From the NCBI GenBank assembly GCA_041396905.1, contig JAWKXQ010000015.1:8449-72448 (forward strand): DNA of 64,000 nucleotides. Reading direction: 5' to 3'. This stretch comes from JACXVD01 sp020446665. Lineage in GTDB: Bacteria > Pseudomonadota > Alphaproteobacteria > Sphingomonadales > Sphingomonadaceae. Positions within the stretch are counted from its first letter, which is position 1, and each line of letters opens with the position of its first letter. The notes below the pieces were generated by a model, which saw only the letters and a list, made by a program, of their open reading frames with translations, had not been told where the DNA came from and did no database searches. A program made the translations under genes and the position numbers. This document shows, piece by piece, positions 8,311 to 16,257 of this stretch.

Positions 8311-9357
8311 GTGAGTGACAAAGCCAAAATGACTTCCATCCATCCGGTAATCCTGTGCGGCGGTATCGGTTCACGCCTCTGGCCCCGCAGCCGCGCGGCG
8401 ATGCCCAAGCCCTTCCTGCCGCTGGTGGGAGAACGCACCCTGTTCGAAGCGACGCTGGATCGCTGTGCAGACGGGGCCAATTTCGCAGCTCCGGTGGTTG
8501 TTACCGGCGCGCAGCACCTTGCTCATGTCGAGGCACAGGGTAGCGCCGGGATGCAGGTGATCGTCGAACCGATGGGCAAGAATACCGCGCCCGCCATCGC
8601 GCTGGCTGCGCATCGCCTGCCCGCCGATGCGATCATGCTGGTTTGCCCCAGTGACCATCATATTGCCAATACGCCCGCCTTTGTCGCGGCTGCGCAAGCC
8701 GCTGCCAAACTGGCTGCAGATGATTGGATGGTTTCTTTCGGGATTGAGCCCAAGGCGCCTGAAACCGGCTTTGGCTATATCAAACAGGCAGAGCCTATTC
8801 CAGGCGGATACCGGATCGAGCGCTTTGTCGAGAAGCCGGACCTTGAGCGGGCCAGGGCTTTCCTCGCCGAAGGGGGCTATTTCTGGAATGGCGGCATCTT
8901 CGCCTTCCGCGCCGGAGCCTTCCTGGCCGAACTGGCCCGGCACCGCCCGGATATGGCGGCGCAGGTGGCGCAGGCGGTAGAACTTGGCAAGGCGGAAGGC
9001 GCGCGCTTTCATCCCGACGAGCAGGCCTTTGGTGCAACTGCCGGGGATTCAGTCGACTACGCCGTGATGGAAAACACCGCCCGCGCTGCGGTGGTGCCGG
9101 TCGATATGGGCTGGTCCGATATCGGCAATTGGGAAGCCTTGCGCGATGCGCGTGCCTGCGATGATTGCGGCAATCACGCTGCGGGCTGGGTCGAGCTGGT
9201 CGATTGCAGCAATGTGATGGTGGAAACTGACGGCCCGCGTGTCTCCGTCATCGGGCTCGAAAATGTTGTGGTCGTCGTCGACGGTGATGATGTTCTGATT
9301 ACCACGACTGCGGGCGCGCAAAAGGTCGGCAAGCTCGGCGGAGCGGTTAACCAGTGA
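8311..9357 (+). CDS. manC: Mannose-1-phosphate guanylyltransferase
   Basis: Makes GDP-mannose from GTP and mannose 1-phosphate for polysaccharide or glycan synthesis. The nucleotidyltransferase signature GGIGSRLWPRSR is at the N-terminus, followed by MGKNTAPAIALAA, the CPSDHHI metal/nucleotide loop, FVEKPD and WNGGIFAF. At about 348 residues it lacks the C-terminal phosphomannose isomerase domain of bifunctional type II enzymes; that activity is provided by the next gene, which overlaps by 4 bases. The start could be GTG 8311 or ATG 8329; neither has a convincing ribosome site. Confidence 0.92.
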   Translation: MSDKAKMTSIHPVILCGGIGSRLWPRSRAAMPKPFLPLVGERTLFEATLDRCADGANFAAPVVVTGAQHLAHVEAQGSAGMQVIVEPMGKNTAPAIALAAHRLPADAIMLVCPSDHHIANTPAFVAAAQAAAKLAADDWMVSFGIEPKAPETGFGYIKQAEPIPGGYRIERFVEKPDLERARAFLAEGGYFWNGGIFAFRAGAFLAELARHRPDMAAQVAQAVELGKAEGARFHPDEQAFGATAGDSVDYAVMENTARAAVVPVDMGWSDIGNWEALRDARACDDCGNHAAGWVELVDCSNVMVETDGPRVSVIGLENVVVVVDGDDVLITTTAGAQKVGKLGGAVNQ

Positions 9358-10175
9358 GCATGGCGCACCTGCTGCCCACGCGGATGGTGGAGAAGGTCTG
9401 GGGTCGCGACGCGCTGCCCGCGCCTTTCTCTGCGTCCGATGGGCAGCGGATTGGCGAAATCTGGTTCGAACCGCCGCCAGAGCTGGACGCGCTGCTGGTC
9501 AAATATCTCTTCACCAGCGACAAGCTTTCTGTGCAGGTTCATCCCAATGATGCGCAGGCACCGGCGGGTAGCAACGGCAAGGAAGAGTGCTGGCTCGTGC
9601 TCGATGCAGAGCCGGAGGCAAAGCTGGCGATCGGCTTCCGTCAGGATGTGACCGTAGAGCAGATGCGCGCGGGGGCGCTGGATGGCTCGATCGAGCACAT
9701 GCTCGAATGGCATGACGCCAGGCCGGGCGACTTTTTCTACATTCCGGCGGGCACAGTCCATGCGATTGGCCCCGGCCTGTCCTTGGTGGAAGTGCAGCAG
9801 AATTCCGACATTACCTATCGCTTCTACGATTATGGCCGCCCGCGCGACTTGCATCTGGAAGAGAGCTTGTCTGTTGCGCTCGGCACGCCGCATGGAGCGG
9901 AGCACCGGGCCAGCTTGCCGGAACAGGGCAGCATGACACTGGTCGATGGGCCGCATTTCCTGCTCGACCGGCTGGATGGCCGGCCAGATGCACAGCTGCT
10001 CGCACGCTATGCTGCGCCCTTGCTGGTCCTGCCATTGGCAGGGGAGGCGCGCTTGGGTGATACACGAATAGGCGCGGGTGAATGCGCCCTGGCGCCATCG
10101 CTCGATGCGGTCGATTTCAGCGCCTGCCAGCGGGCCTTGCTGACTGCGCCAGTGTCGGGGCCGGCGACGGGATGA
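9354..10175 (+). CDS. manA: Class I mannose-6-phosphate isomerase
   Basis: Interconverts fructose 6-phosphate and mannose 6-phosphate, feeding the manC product upstream. The 273-residue protein has the zinc-binding cupin motif QVHPNDAQA, the GKEECWLVLDA segment, the IPAGTVHAIG strand and YRFYDYGR. The GTG at 9354 overlaps the manC stop (GTGA) and an in-frame ATG lies at 9360; either keeps translational coupling. The length fits the short bacterial class I type. No phosphomannomutase gene is in the cluster, so that step must come from elsewhere in the genome. Confidence 0.9.
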   Translation: MSMAHLLPTRMVEKVWGRDALPAPFSASDGQRIGEIWFEPPPELDALLVKYLFTSDKLSVQVHPNDAQAPAGSNGKEECWLVLDAEPEAKLAIGFRQDVTVEQMRAGALDGSIEHMLEWHDARPGDFFYIPAGTVHAIGPGLSLVEVQQNSDITYRFYDYGRPRDLHLEESLSVALGTPHGAEHRASLPEQGSMTLVDGPHFLLDRLDGRPDAQLLARYAAPLLVLPLAGEARLGDTRIGAGECALAPSLDAVDFSACQRALLTAPVSGPATG

Positions 10176-10612
10176 TCGCCCAGACCATTCAGCTGGCGCT
10201 CGCCCCGGTCTTTGTGATGGTGGCGATTGGCAGCATTCTGGCGACCCTGTCCATGCGGCTGGGGCGGATTGTTGATCGCTCGCGCGAGATGCAGGCGCTC
10301 CATGGCAAGACCGAGGGGGTGGAGCACGATATGGTGGTATCGGAAATCCGCTCGCTCGACCGGCGCATTGCAGTGATTGGCCGTGCGATCCTGTTGCTGG
10401 TGCTGAGCGGCCTTTCCATCGGCACAACAGTGGTGCTGCTGTTCGTGGAAGAGATCATTCGCGTTGATCTGCAGCAACTGGCCGCAGGGACCTTCATCCT
10501 CGCCATCGGCCTGCTGATGATCGCATTATTGCTGTTCCTGATGGAAACTCGCGAAGCCTCCCGCGCCTTGCGCATCCCGCGCGAATTGCTGGAATTGCAC
10601 CGCAAGCTCTAA
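10172..10612 (+). CDS. DUF2721 membrane protein
   Basis: A 146-residue membrane protein of the DUF2721 family, function unknown. Three hydrophobic segments are visible: near residues 2-23, 73-95 and 105-125. Between the first two is a charged helix with RLGRIVDRSREMQAL, the family hallmark. The start ATG at 10172 overlaps the manA stop codon (ATGA), so it is translationally coupled to manC-manA; the functional meaning of this coupling is not known. Confidence 0.75.
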   Translation: MIAQTIQLALAPVFVMVAIGSILATLSMRLGRIVDRSREMQALHGKTEGVEHDMVVSEIRSLDRRIAVIGRAILLLVLSGLSIGTTVVLLFVEEIIRVDLQQLAAGTFILAIGLLMIALLLFLMETREASRALRIPRELLELHRKL

Positions 10613-10622
10613 GGTCTTGACC

Positions 10623-10922
10623 CTAGCCGGAACCGAGCAGCTTTGTGCCCTTCTTCTGCAGGATCGGGCCAAGCATGCCTTCGACGAAGGAGAGCGCGGG
10701 TGGCAGGTCGATCACGATCACCACTTCGCTGTCCTTGATATCGACATGGCCATGCAATTCCTGCCGCATGGTGCGCACCACCATGTCCATCAGATATTCG
10801 TCGGGCCAGCTGATATCGACTTCCGCCCCGCCGGGCAGGTGGTCAGCAATTTCATGCATGCGCGAGCCAAGGCGATCCTTGGCCGCTTCGCGTTCAAGAT
10901 TGTGGGGAATGGAAAGGCGCAT
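10623..10922 (-). CDS. Polyhydroxyalkanoic acid system (PHA_gran_rgn) family protein
   Basis: A 99-residue cytoplasmic protein resembling the PHA granule-associated regulatory family. The N-terminal IPHNLEREAAKDRL segment and the later WPDEYLMDMVV and LPPALSFVEGML segments are the parts I recognise. Family members are linked by neighbourhood to polyhydroxyalkanoate metabolism, but their molecular role is unclear. Its ATG overlaps the stop of the upstream membrane protein by one base (TGATG), placing it at the end of the TelA/XpaC-like operon. Confidence 0.7.
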   Translation of the reverse strand: MRLSIPHNLEREAAKDRLGSRMHEIADHLPGGAEVDISWPDEYLMDMVVRTMRQELHGHVDIKDSEVVIVIDLPPALSFVEGMLGPILQKKGTKLLGSG

Positions 10923-11692
10923 CAGCCGGATACCTTGCTGCCAAACTCGAGGGGAACGCCAGCGTCTTCGCCGCCGCCATAGCGATATTCGAGGAAACGG
11001 TTCTTGATCGCGAGATCATCCAGCGCGCCATCGGCCAGTTGCCTCGTGACGCTGTCAATTTCCTTGCTGATCTTGTCGAGCCCGTTGACGAGCTGTTCGT
11101 CAGCAGTGCCGCCTGCGCGGGTTTCATTGCGCAGATGGGGCGGAATCTTGCGGTAGCTATCGACCATTCCGGGCAAATGTTCGCCCACCAGCTTGCGGAT
11201 TTCACGCGTGGCGGGGTGGTTCTGGTCAATCGCTTCCAGCTGCAAGCCCAAACCATCCAGTTGCACGCCAATCTGGTCCACCAGTTGCACCGCCGGTGCA
11301 GGCAGGGCGGGGCGCTGTGCCTCCAGCCACAATTCCGTATGGCCCACCATCTGCCGCACGGAACCGGTGTTGAGATCCTGACGCTGGGGCACTTTCATCC
11401 GCGGGAAGATGGAGAAAGCCAGCACTGCGGCGACAATTGCGAAGAATGTCAGCATCACGCCGGTAAAGCCAATCCCGTCGATCACCAGCCCGGCCACCAT
11501 CGCCCCCAGCACAATAGCGCCGGTGGCGACGACGATCCGCTTCAGCTTGCCGACCATATGGTTGGTCTTGATCCGCCGCGAACCGCGCCCGACATGTTTG
11601 GCCGGGCGATGCGTGCCGCCTTCGCGCTGGATTTGCAGGCTGTTGCCGGCAGCCCGCAATATCTGCTCGGATTCCCGTGTGCTGTCAGCCAT
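10922..11692 (-). CDS. XpaC-like membrane protein paired with TelA
   Basis: A 256-residue protein with two adjacent membrane helices (about residues 52-72 and 76-95, GAIVLGAMVAGLVIDG and VMLTFFAIVAAVLAF) and a long helical, charged C-terminal part. The N-terminal 45 residues are basic. I do not see a strong family signature, but position directly downstream of a TelA-family gene and the architecture match the XpaC/TelA gene pairs known from other bacteria. TelA/XpaC pairs are associated with resistance to tellurite and other envelope stresses; the mechanism is not established. Called XpaC-like mainly by context. Confidence 0.55.
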   Translation of the reverse strand: MADSTRESEQILRAAGNSLQIQREGGTHRPAKHVGRGSRRIKTNHMVGKLKRIVVATGAIVLGAMVAGLVIDGIGFTGVMLTFFAIVAAVLAFSIFPRMKVPQRQDLNTGSVRQMVGHTELWLEAQRPALPAPAVQLVDQIGVQLDGLGLQLEAIDQNHPATREIRKLVGEHLPGMVDSYRKIPPHLRNETRAGGTADEQLVNGLDKISKEIDSVTRQLADGALDDLAIKNRFLEYRYGGGEDAGVPLEFGSKVSG

Positions 11693-11702
11693 GCCTTGCG
11701 CC

Positions 11703-12911
11703 TCAGCCCTCCAGGCTCAGCAGCTTGCTGTCCTGCAATTGCGCGGCGGCCTGCGATTGGCCTTCAGCGCGGGCGATATAGCCTTTGGACTTCTCGACTT
11801 CGTCCGACAGGACATTGACGGTCTGCTTCATGGAATCGAGCGCCCGCAGCTTGAACTGATCCACTTCATCCATCGTGTCATAAATGTTCTGGAAGGCACG
11901 CTGCAGCGTTTCCAGCGGGATGGTGCTGGCGGCGGCCTGTTCGTGGATCTTGCCGGTCTGTTCGCGCAGCATGGTGCTGGTGGAATCGATGATCCCGGCG
12001 GTGGTTTGGTTGAGCGCAGTGATCTGGTTCAGCACCAGCCGCTGATTGGTCATCGCTTCGGCCACGGTCACCGCCGTGCGCAGCGCGCCGACAGTGGTGG
12101 TGCTGGCGCGGTCGACGCCCTTCACCAGCTCGACATTGTTCTTCTTGACCAGATCGAGCGCGAGATAACCTTGCACGCTCACGGCCATCTGCGTGAGCAA
12201 GTCCTGCGTGCGCTGGCGGACATAGAACAGGGCGGTTTCGCGGATCGCCTTGGCCTTGGCCGGATCGGTCGCATCCAGTTCTGCTGCCTTGTCTTCCAGT
12301 CGCTCATCGAGCGTCTTGGAGATATGGATCATCTGTTCCAGATTGCCCATCGCATCCCACAATTTCTGCCGTTCGACATCAATCGCGGAATTATCCATCA
12401 GCAGCTCGTCCTTGCCACTGGCGAGGTTGAGCAGGATCGACTGGATATGCGTCTGCGCGCTTTGATAGCTGCGGAAATAATTGGTCAGCTTGTTGCCGAA
12501 GGGGATGATGCCCAGAATCTTGCGCGTACCTGACAGCTTGCCGCGCTTTCCGGGGTCCAGTTCTTCCACCACGCGGCGCAATTCAGCCAGATTGGCGCCC
12601 ACGCCTTCATCCTGATCCATCGCGCGGATCGGGCGGTCGAGGAAGCGGTTGGACATGCCCGCCGCCGCCATGATTTCCTTGCGCCCCATATTGGTGATCT
12701 GGTCCACCTTGCGCCCGAATTCAGGCGAATTGGCATCCTGCGCGATCAGTTCCTCGACGAAACCGTCCACCTTCACTTCCAGCTTGCTCTTCTGCTCGTC
12801 AGTGACGGGGACCAGCCCTGCTGCCTTTTCCGGCGCGACCTGCGGCACCGGGTCGGGCGGGGTCAGTTGCAGGTCAATGTCAGTCGCGGTCTTGGTTTCG
12901 GTTCCACTCAT
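11703..12911 (-). CDS. Toxic anion resistance protein, TelA/KlaA family
   Basis: A 402-residue, almost entirely alpha-helical cytoplasmic protein. Family features include the FLDRPIRAMD segment, the LDPGKRGK...ILGIIPFGNKL stretch, the QSILLNLASGKDELL helix and the NVELVKGVDRASTTTVGALRTAVTVAEA helix region, followed by the QRLVLNQI segment. Members are known for tellurite or cell-envelope antibiotic resistance phenotypes. It is first in a three-gene minus-strand operon (TelA-like, XpaC-like, PHA-family), 10 bases from the next gene. Confidence 0.9.
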   Translation of the reverse strand: MSGTETKTATDIDLQLTPPDPVPQVAPEKAAGLVPVTDEQKSKLEVKVDGFVEELIAQDANSPEFGRKVDQITNMGRKEIMAAAGMSNRFLDRPIRAMDQDEGVGANLAELRRVVEELDPGKRGKLSGTRKILGIIPFGNKLTNYFRSYQSAQTHIQSILLNLASGKDELLMDNSAIDVERQKLWDAMGNLEQMIHISKTLDERLEDKAAELDATDPAKAKAIRETALFYVRQRTQDLLTQMAVSVQGYLALDLVKKNNVELVKGVDRASTTTVGALRTAVTVAEAMTNQRLVLNQITALNQTTAGIIDSTSTMLREQTGKIHEQAAASTIPLETLQRAFQNIYDTMDEVDQFKLRALDSMKQTVNVLSDEVEKSKGYIARAEGQSQAAAQLQDSKLLSLEG

Positions 12912-13108
12912 GGCTTGCGCCGGCTCCTCGCTTTTGGCCGCCCGACAGCGGCAGGTTCATCTACTGTATTAAGTGCATAAGACACGAACTTCAAGATTTA
13001 CCAGGCGGATGCTGAACGATCAGGCGAAAGATGGAAAGTGCTGTTCTCGCTTTGCCGTTAGTTTGCAGACCGCTAAAGTGCTGGATTGATCATTGCAGGA
13101 CCTGCCGG

Positions 13109-14617
13109 ATGGAAGCGGACAAGAAGCCGAATATCGAGCACGAAATCACGCGATTCACCATCTCGGTGCGCCGCTGGTGGCGCGATGTGGTGGTAGCGAC
13201 GGTGGATCAGCAAAAAGTGATCGACCGCAGGCGACAGGAATGTCGGCTGAGCGCGCGTTATTTGCTGATGCTGTCCATGTCGGCGGGCATTGCGATTCTG
13301 GGCCTGCTGCAATCCTCGCCTGCCGTGGTGATCGGTGCCATGCTGCTCTCGCCGTTGATGGATCCGATCATGGGGCTGGGCTTTGGCCTTGCCGTCGGTG
13401 ATTTCCAATGGACCAAGCAATCGTTGAAAAGCCTGCTGATCGGGGCAGTCTTTGCGATTCTGTTTACTGCGCTCATCGTCTTCTTTTCGCCCTTGCAGAC
13501 AGTGACAACGGAGATTGCCTCGCGCACGCGGCCCAATCTGATGGATCTGGGGATCGCGCTGTTTTCCGCTGTCGCGGGTGCCTATGCCACGATTCGCGGG
13601 CGTGACGGGACGATTGTGGGTGTGGCCATTGCCACCGCCTTGATGCCGCCGCTGGCCGTGGTGGGTTTTGGCCTTGCGACCTTCAACTGGACGGTCTTTT
13701 CCGGCGCGCTGATGCTGTTCGTTACCAACCTGGTGGTGATTGCCGGGACCACAACGGTGATGGCGCGTCTCTATGGTTTCAGCACGACCCTGTCGGAAAA
13801 GCAGACGCAGTTGCAATTCGCAGTCACGCTGGCGGTGTTTATCGCGCTGGCCGTGCCGTTGGGGCTGACCCTGCGAGACGTGGCGTGGGAAGCCAATGCC
13901 CAGCGCCAGGTGCGCAGCGAAGTGATGGAGCGGTTTGATGGCCGCTCGCGCCTGTCACAGCTCGATATTGGCTGGGACAGCGACCCGGTCAGCGTTTCGG
14001 CTACAGTCTTTACTTCGGAAATGAACCCGCGTGCGGAAGTAGAGCTAAGCAAGGCGCTTGAGCGGGTGCTGGGCCAGCCTGTGAACCTCACCCTCACGCA
14101 ATTGCAGGCAGGTACCAGTTCGAAGGAAGCGGAAGAGGCGCAGCTGGCCTCTGCCCGCGCTCGCGAGGAACAGGCCGGAATCGAACGGGCTGAAAATCTC
14201 GCGGCGCGTCTCGCGCTTGTGGCCGGTGTGCCGGAAACGGAAGTGATCGTTGACCGCCAGCGCCGCCGGGCGCTGGTGCGCGCTGCACCGCTCGAAGGGG
14301 CGACGCTGGCGACTTACGCTACGCTGGAAAAACGCATTGCTGCGACTGAACCGGATTGGCGAGTGGAGCTGATGCCTCCGGCGGGCGCGCTGCCAGACGT
14401 CGCCTTCAAGGATGGCGAACCGACCGAGGCGGGCGCGCAGGCCATTGCGCTGGCCGCCTGGGCGTCTGCCCGGATTGACGCTGCCATCCGGATTAGTGGT
14501 CCGGCCGAACAAGCGGCCAAGACCAAGGAACTGATCGAGGCAGCAGGAGGCAAGGCTGAATTGGGGGCAGAAAATGGCGGAACCGTGCAACTGGGCTGGA
14601 GCTCGCTTGGCGGATGA
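13109..14617 (+). CDS. DUF389 membrane protein
   Basis: A 502-residue protein with the DUF389 core of about six membrane helices (residues about 45-225). Signatures are LLMLSMSAGIAILGL, the conserved VVIGAMLLSPLMDPIMG and the GTIVGVAIATALMPPLAVVG helix. The C-terminal 250 residues form a soluble region with BON-like alternation (repeated V-T-V strands and Gln/Glu-rich helices). Function is unknown. ATG 13109 is preferred because GCAGGA lies 8 bases upstream; a longer frame from 13031 has a Cys/Trp-rich, implausible N-terminus. It overlaps the next gene by 4 bases. Confidence 0.85.
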   Translation: MEADKKPNIEHEITRFTISVRRWWRDVVVATVDQQKVIDRRRQECRLSARYLLMLSMSAGIAILGLLQSSPAVVIGAMLLSPLMDPIMGLGFGLAVGDFQWTKQSLKSLLIGAVFAILFTALIVFFSPLQTVTTEIASRTRPNLMDLGIALFSAVAGAYATIRGRDGTIVGVAIATALMPPLAVVGFGLATFNWTVFSGALMLFVTNLVVIAGTTTVMARLYGFSTTLSEKQTQLQFAVTLAVFIALAVPLGLTLRDVAWEANAQRQVRSEVMERFDGRSRLSQLDIGWDSDPVSVSATVFTSEMNPRAEVELSKALERVLGQPVNLTLTQLQAGTSSKEAEEAQLASARAREEQAGIERAENLAARLALVAGVPETEVIVDRQRRRALVRAAPLEGATLATYATLEKRIAATEPDWRVELMPPAGALPDVAFKDGEPTEAGAQAIALAAWASARIDAAIRISGPAEQAAKTKELIEAAGGKAELGAENGGTVQLGWSSLGG

Positions 14618-15372
14618 GTGTCAATGTTCATGATGACGGTGCTGTCCGCATTGTTACCATTGACCGGCCGGAGGTCCGCAATGCGGTCGATCCGGCCACG
14701 GCTCTCCTGCTGCGGGAGGCCTTTGCCGAATTCGCCCGGCGTGACGACCTTTCCGTCGCTATCCTGACCGGCGCGGACGGCACATTCTGCGCCGGTTTCG
14801 ATTTGCGCGCGGTCGGCGCAGGTGGCGCAACCTACGAACCCGAAGGTGAAGGGCCGATGGGCCCCAGCCGCATGTTGCTGGACAAGCCGGTTATTGCCGC
14901 TGTGGAAGGCCATGCCGTTGCTGGCGGGCTTGAGCTTGCTTTGTGGTGCGATTTGCGTGTTGCCTCGCAAAGCGCGGTGTTCGGGGTGTTTTGCCGCCGC
15001 TGGGGTGTGCCCCTGATTGGTGGCGGCACCGTGCGCCTGCCGCGCATTGTGGGGCAAGGGCGCGCGCTCGACATGATCCTGACCGGGCGGCCGGTTGACG
15101 CACAGGAAGCGCTGGCCATGGGGCTGGCCAACCGCGTAGTTCCCGAGGGAGAGGCGCTTGCTGCCGCGCAGGTGCTGGCAGCCGAGATCGCCCGCTTCCC
15201 GCAAACCTGCCTGCGCGCGGACCGGCTTTCCGCCTATCGCCAGTTCGACAGCGATCTGGCTGAAGCATTGAAGGCAGAGGGTCGCGGCGGTCTCGCCCCG
15301 CTGCGAGAGGAAGCCCGAAAAGGCGCTGCCCGCTTTGCCGGAGGCGAAGGGCGCGGGGGGAGCTTCGAATGA
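14614..15372 (+). CDS. Enoyl-CoA hydratase/isomerase family protein
   Basis: A 252-residue crotonase-fold enzyme. The oxyanion-hole segments are GTFCAGFDLRAVG and VEGHAVAGGLELALWCDL. At the position of the second hydratase glutamate the sequence reads FCRRWGVPLIGGGTVRLPRIVG, in which the usual acidic residue is not evident, so isomerase or other crotonase chemistry is possible. The gene is coupled by ATGA to the DUF389 gene and by ATGA to a lipoprotein gene, an arrangement that gives no clear pathway clue. Confidence 0.85.
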   Translation: MSVNVHDDGAVRIVTIDRPEVRNAVDPATALLLREAFAEFARRDDLSVAILTGADGTFCAGFDLRAVGAGGATYEPEGEGPMGPSRMLLDKPVIAAVEGHAVAGGLELALWCDLRVASQSAVFGVFCRRWGVPLIGGGTVRLPRIVGQGRALDMILTGRPVDAQEALAMGLANRVVPEGEALAAAQVLAAEIARFPQTCLRADRLSAYRQFDSDLAEALKAEGRGGLAPLREEARKGAARFAGGEGRGGSFE

Positions 15373-16241
15373 GTGGGACGCCATTGATGACGAGACTTTG
15401 CCGCATGTCAGCCGGGCTGTTGGCGATGTTTGCCGCTTCAGCCTGCTCCGCTCAGCCATCGCAGAGTGAAAGCGAATTTGCGCGTGAGATGATCCCGCGC
15501 TTGCAGGCGGCGATGCCCGGGGCAGAGATGGCCCCCGATCCGGAGGAGGTGCTGACTATCCGGATCGCCAAGTGGAACGACTTCGACGATGCGCAGATCA
15601 ACCTGCATCGCATCTACGGCTACTGCCTGAATGCCACGCCGACGGATTGTGAAACGGTCAAACAGGAATTTGTCGAGAAGATCGCATATCGACCACCTCC
15701 GCCGGAAGCGAAGGATTTGCGCGTGATCGTGCGCGATGCGCAATATTGGGACTACATCCGGGAGACTTTTGCCGAAAAGGGGGGATTGCCCTTTCACCGC
15801 CAGATCGGGGACGATCTATACGCAATCCTTGCCTTTGACAGCCCGGAGACCATCGCGCTGGCGCAACCAGACCAACTTGCCGAAATGGGGCTGGACGAGG
15901 ACGCGGCATGGACGCGGGCGACCAGCCAGACAAAAGCTGTCCTGCCACAGCTACCCGATGGCAAATCCCTTAGCCGACAGGCGGTTGCCTATGAAAACGA
16001 GGAATATTTGGCCAGCCTGCTGGTTGACCTCGACAGTTGGGAAATAATCGCCCGCAATGCCGGGCCGGACTTGTTCGTGACTGCCGTTTCCGATCAGTTC
16101 GTATTCGTCGGGATAATGGGTTCAGGGCCCGGTCTGGACAAATTCCGCCAGACAGTAGCGGAAGATTGCAAGGCATCGCCGCGTTGCGTCAGCCCCAATA
16201 TCTACCGCTTCCGCAATGGACGCTGGGTGATCGCAGACTAG
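15369..16241 (+). CDS. Lipoprotein resembling the YtpQ/DUF1444 family
   Basis: A 290-residue exported protein. The N-terminal signal ends in a lipobox (FAASAC, Cys26), so it is probably a lipoprotein. The mature part has the DUF1444-like order of elements: a Val-Ile-Arg strand (LRVIVRDAQYWDYI), then RQIGDDLYAILAFDSPETI, then a helix beginning DEDAAWTRA, and a late FVFVG segment. Function is unknown. The similarity is by pattern only. The ATG overlaps the crotonase stop codon. Confidence 0.6.
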   Translation: MSGTPLMTRLCRMSAGLLAMFAASACSAQPSQSESEFAREMIPRLQAAMPGAEMAPDPEEVLTIRIAKWNDFDDAQINLHRIYGYCLNATPTDCETVKQEFVEKIAYRPPPPEAKDLRVIVRDAQYWDYIRETFAEKGGLPFHRQIGDDLYAILAFDSPETIALAQPDQLAEMGLDEDAAWTRATSQTKAVLPQLPDGKSLSRQAVAYENEEYLASLLVDLDSWEIIARNAGPDLFVTAVSDQFVFVGIMGSGPGLDKFRQTVAEDCKASPRCVSPNIYRFRNGRWVIAD

Positions 16242-16257
16242 GCGACCGCAGCCCCGC

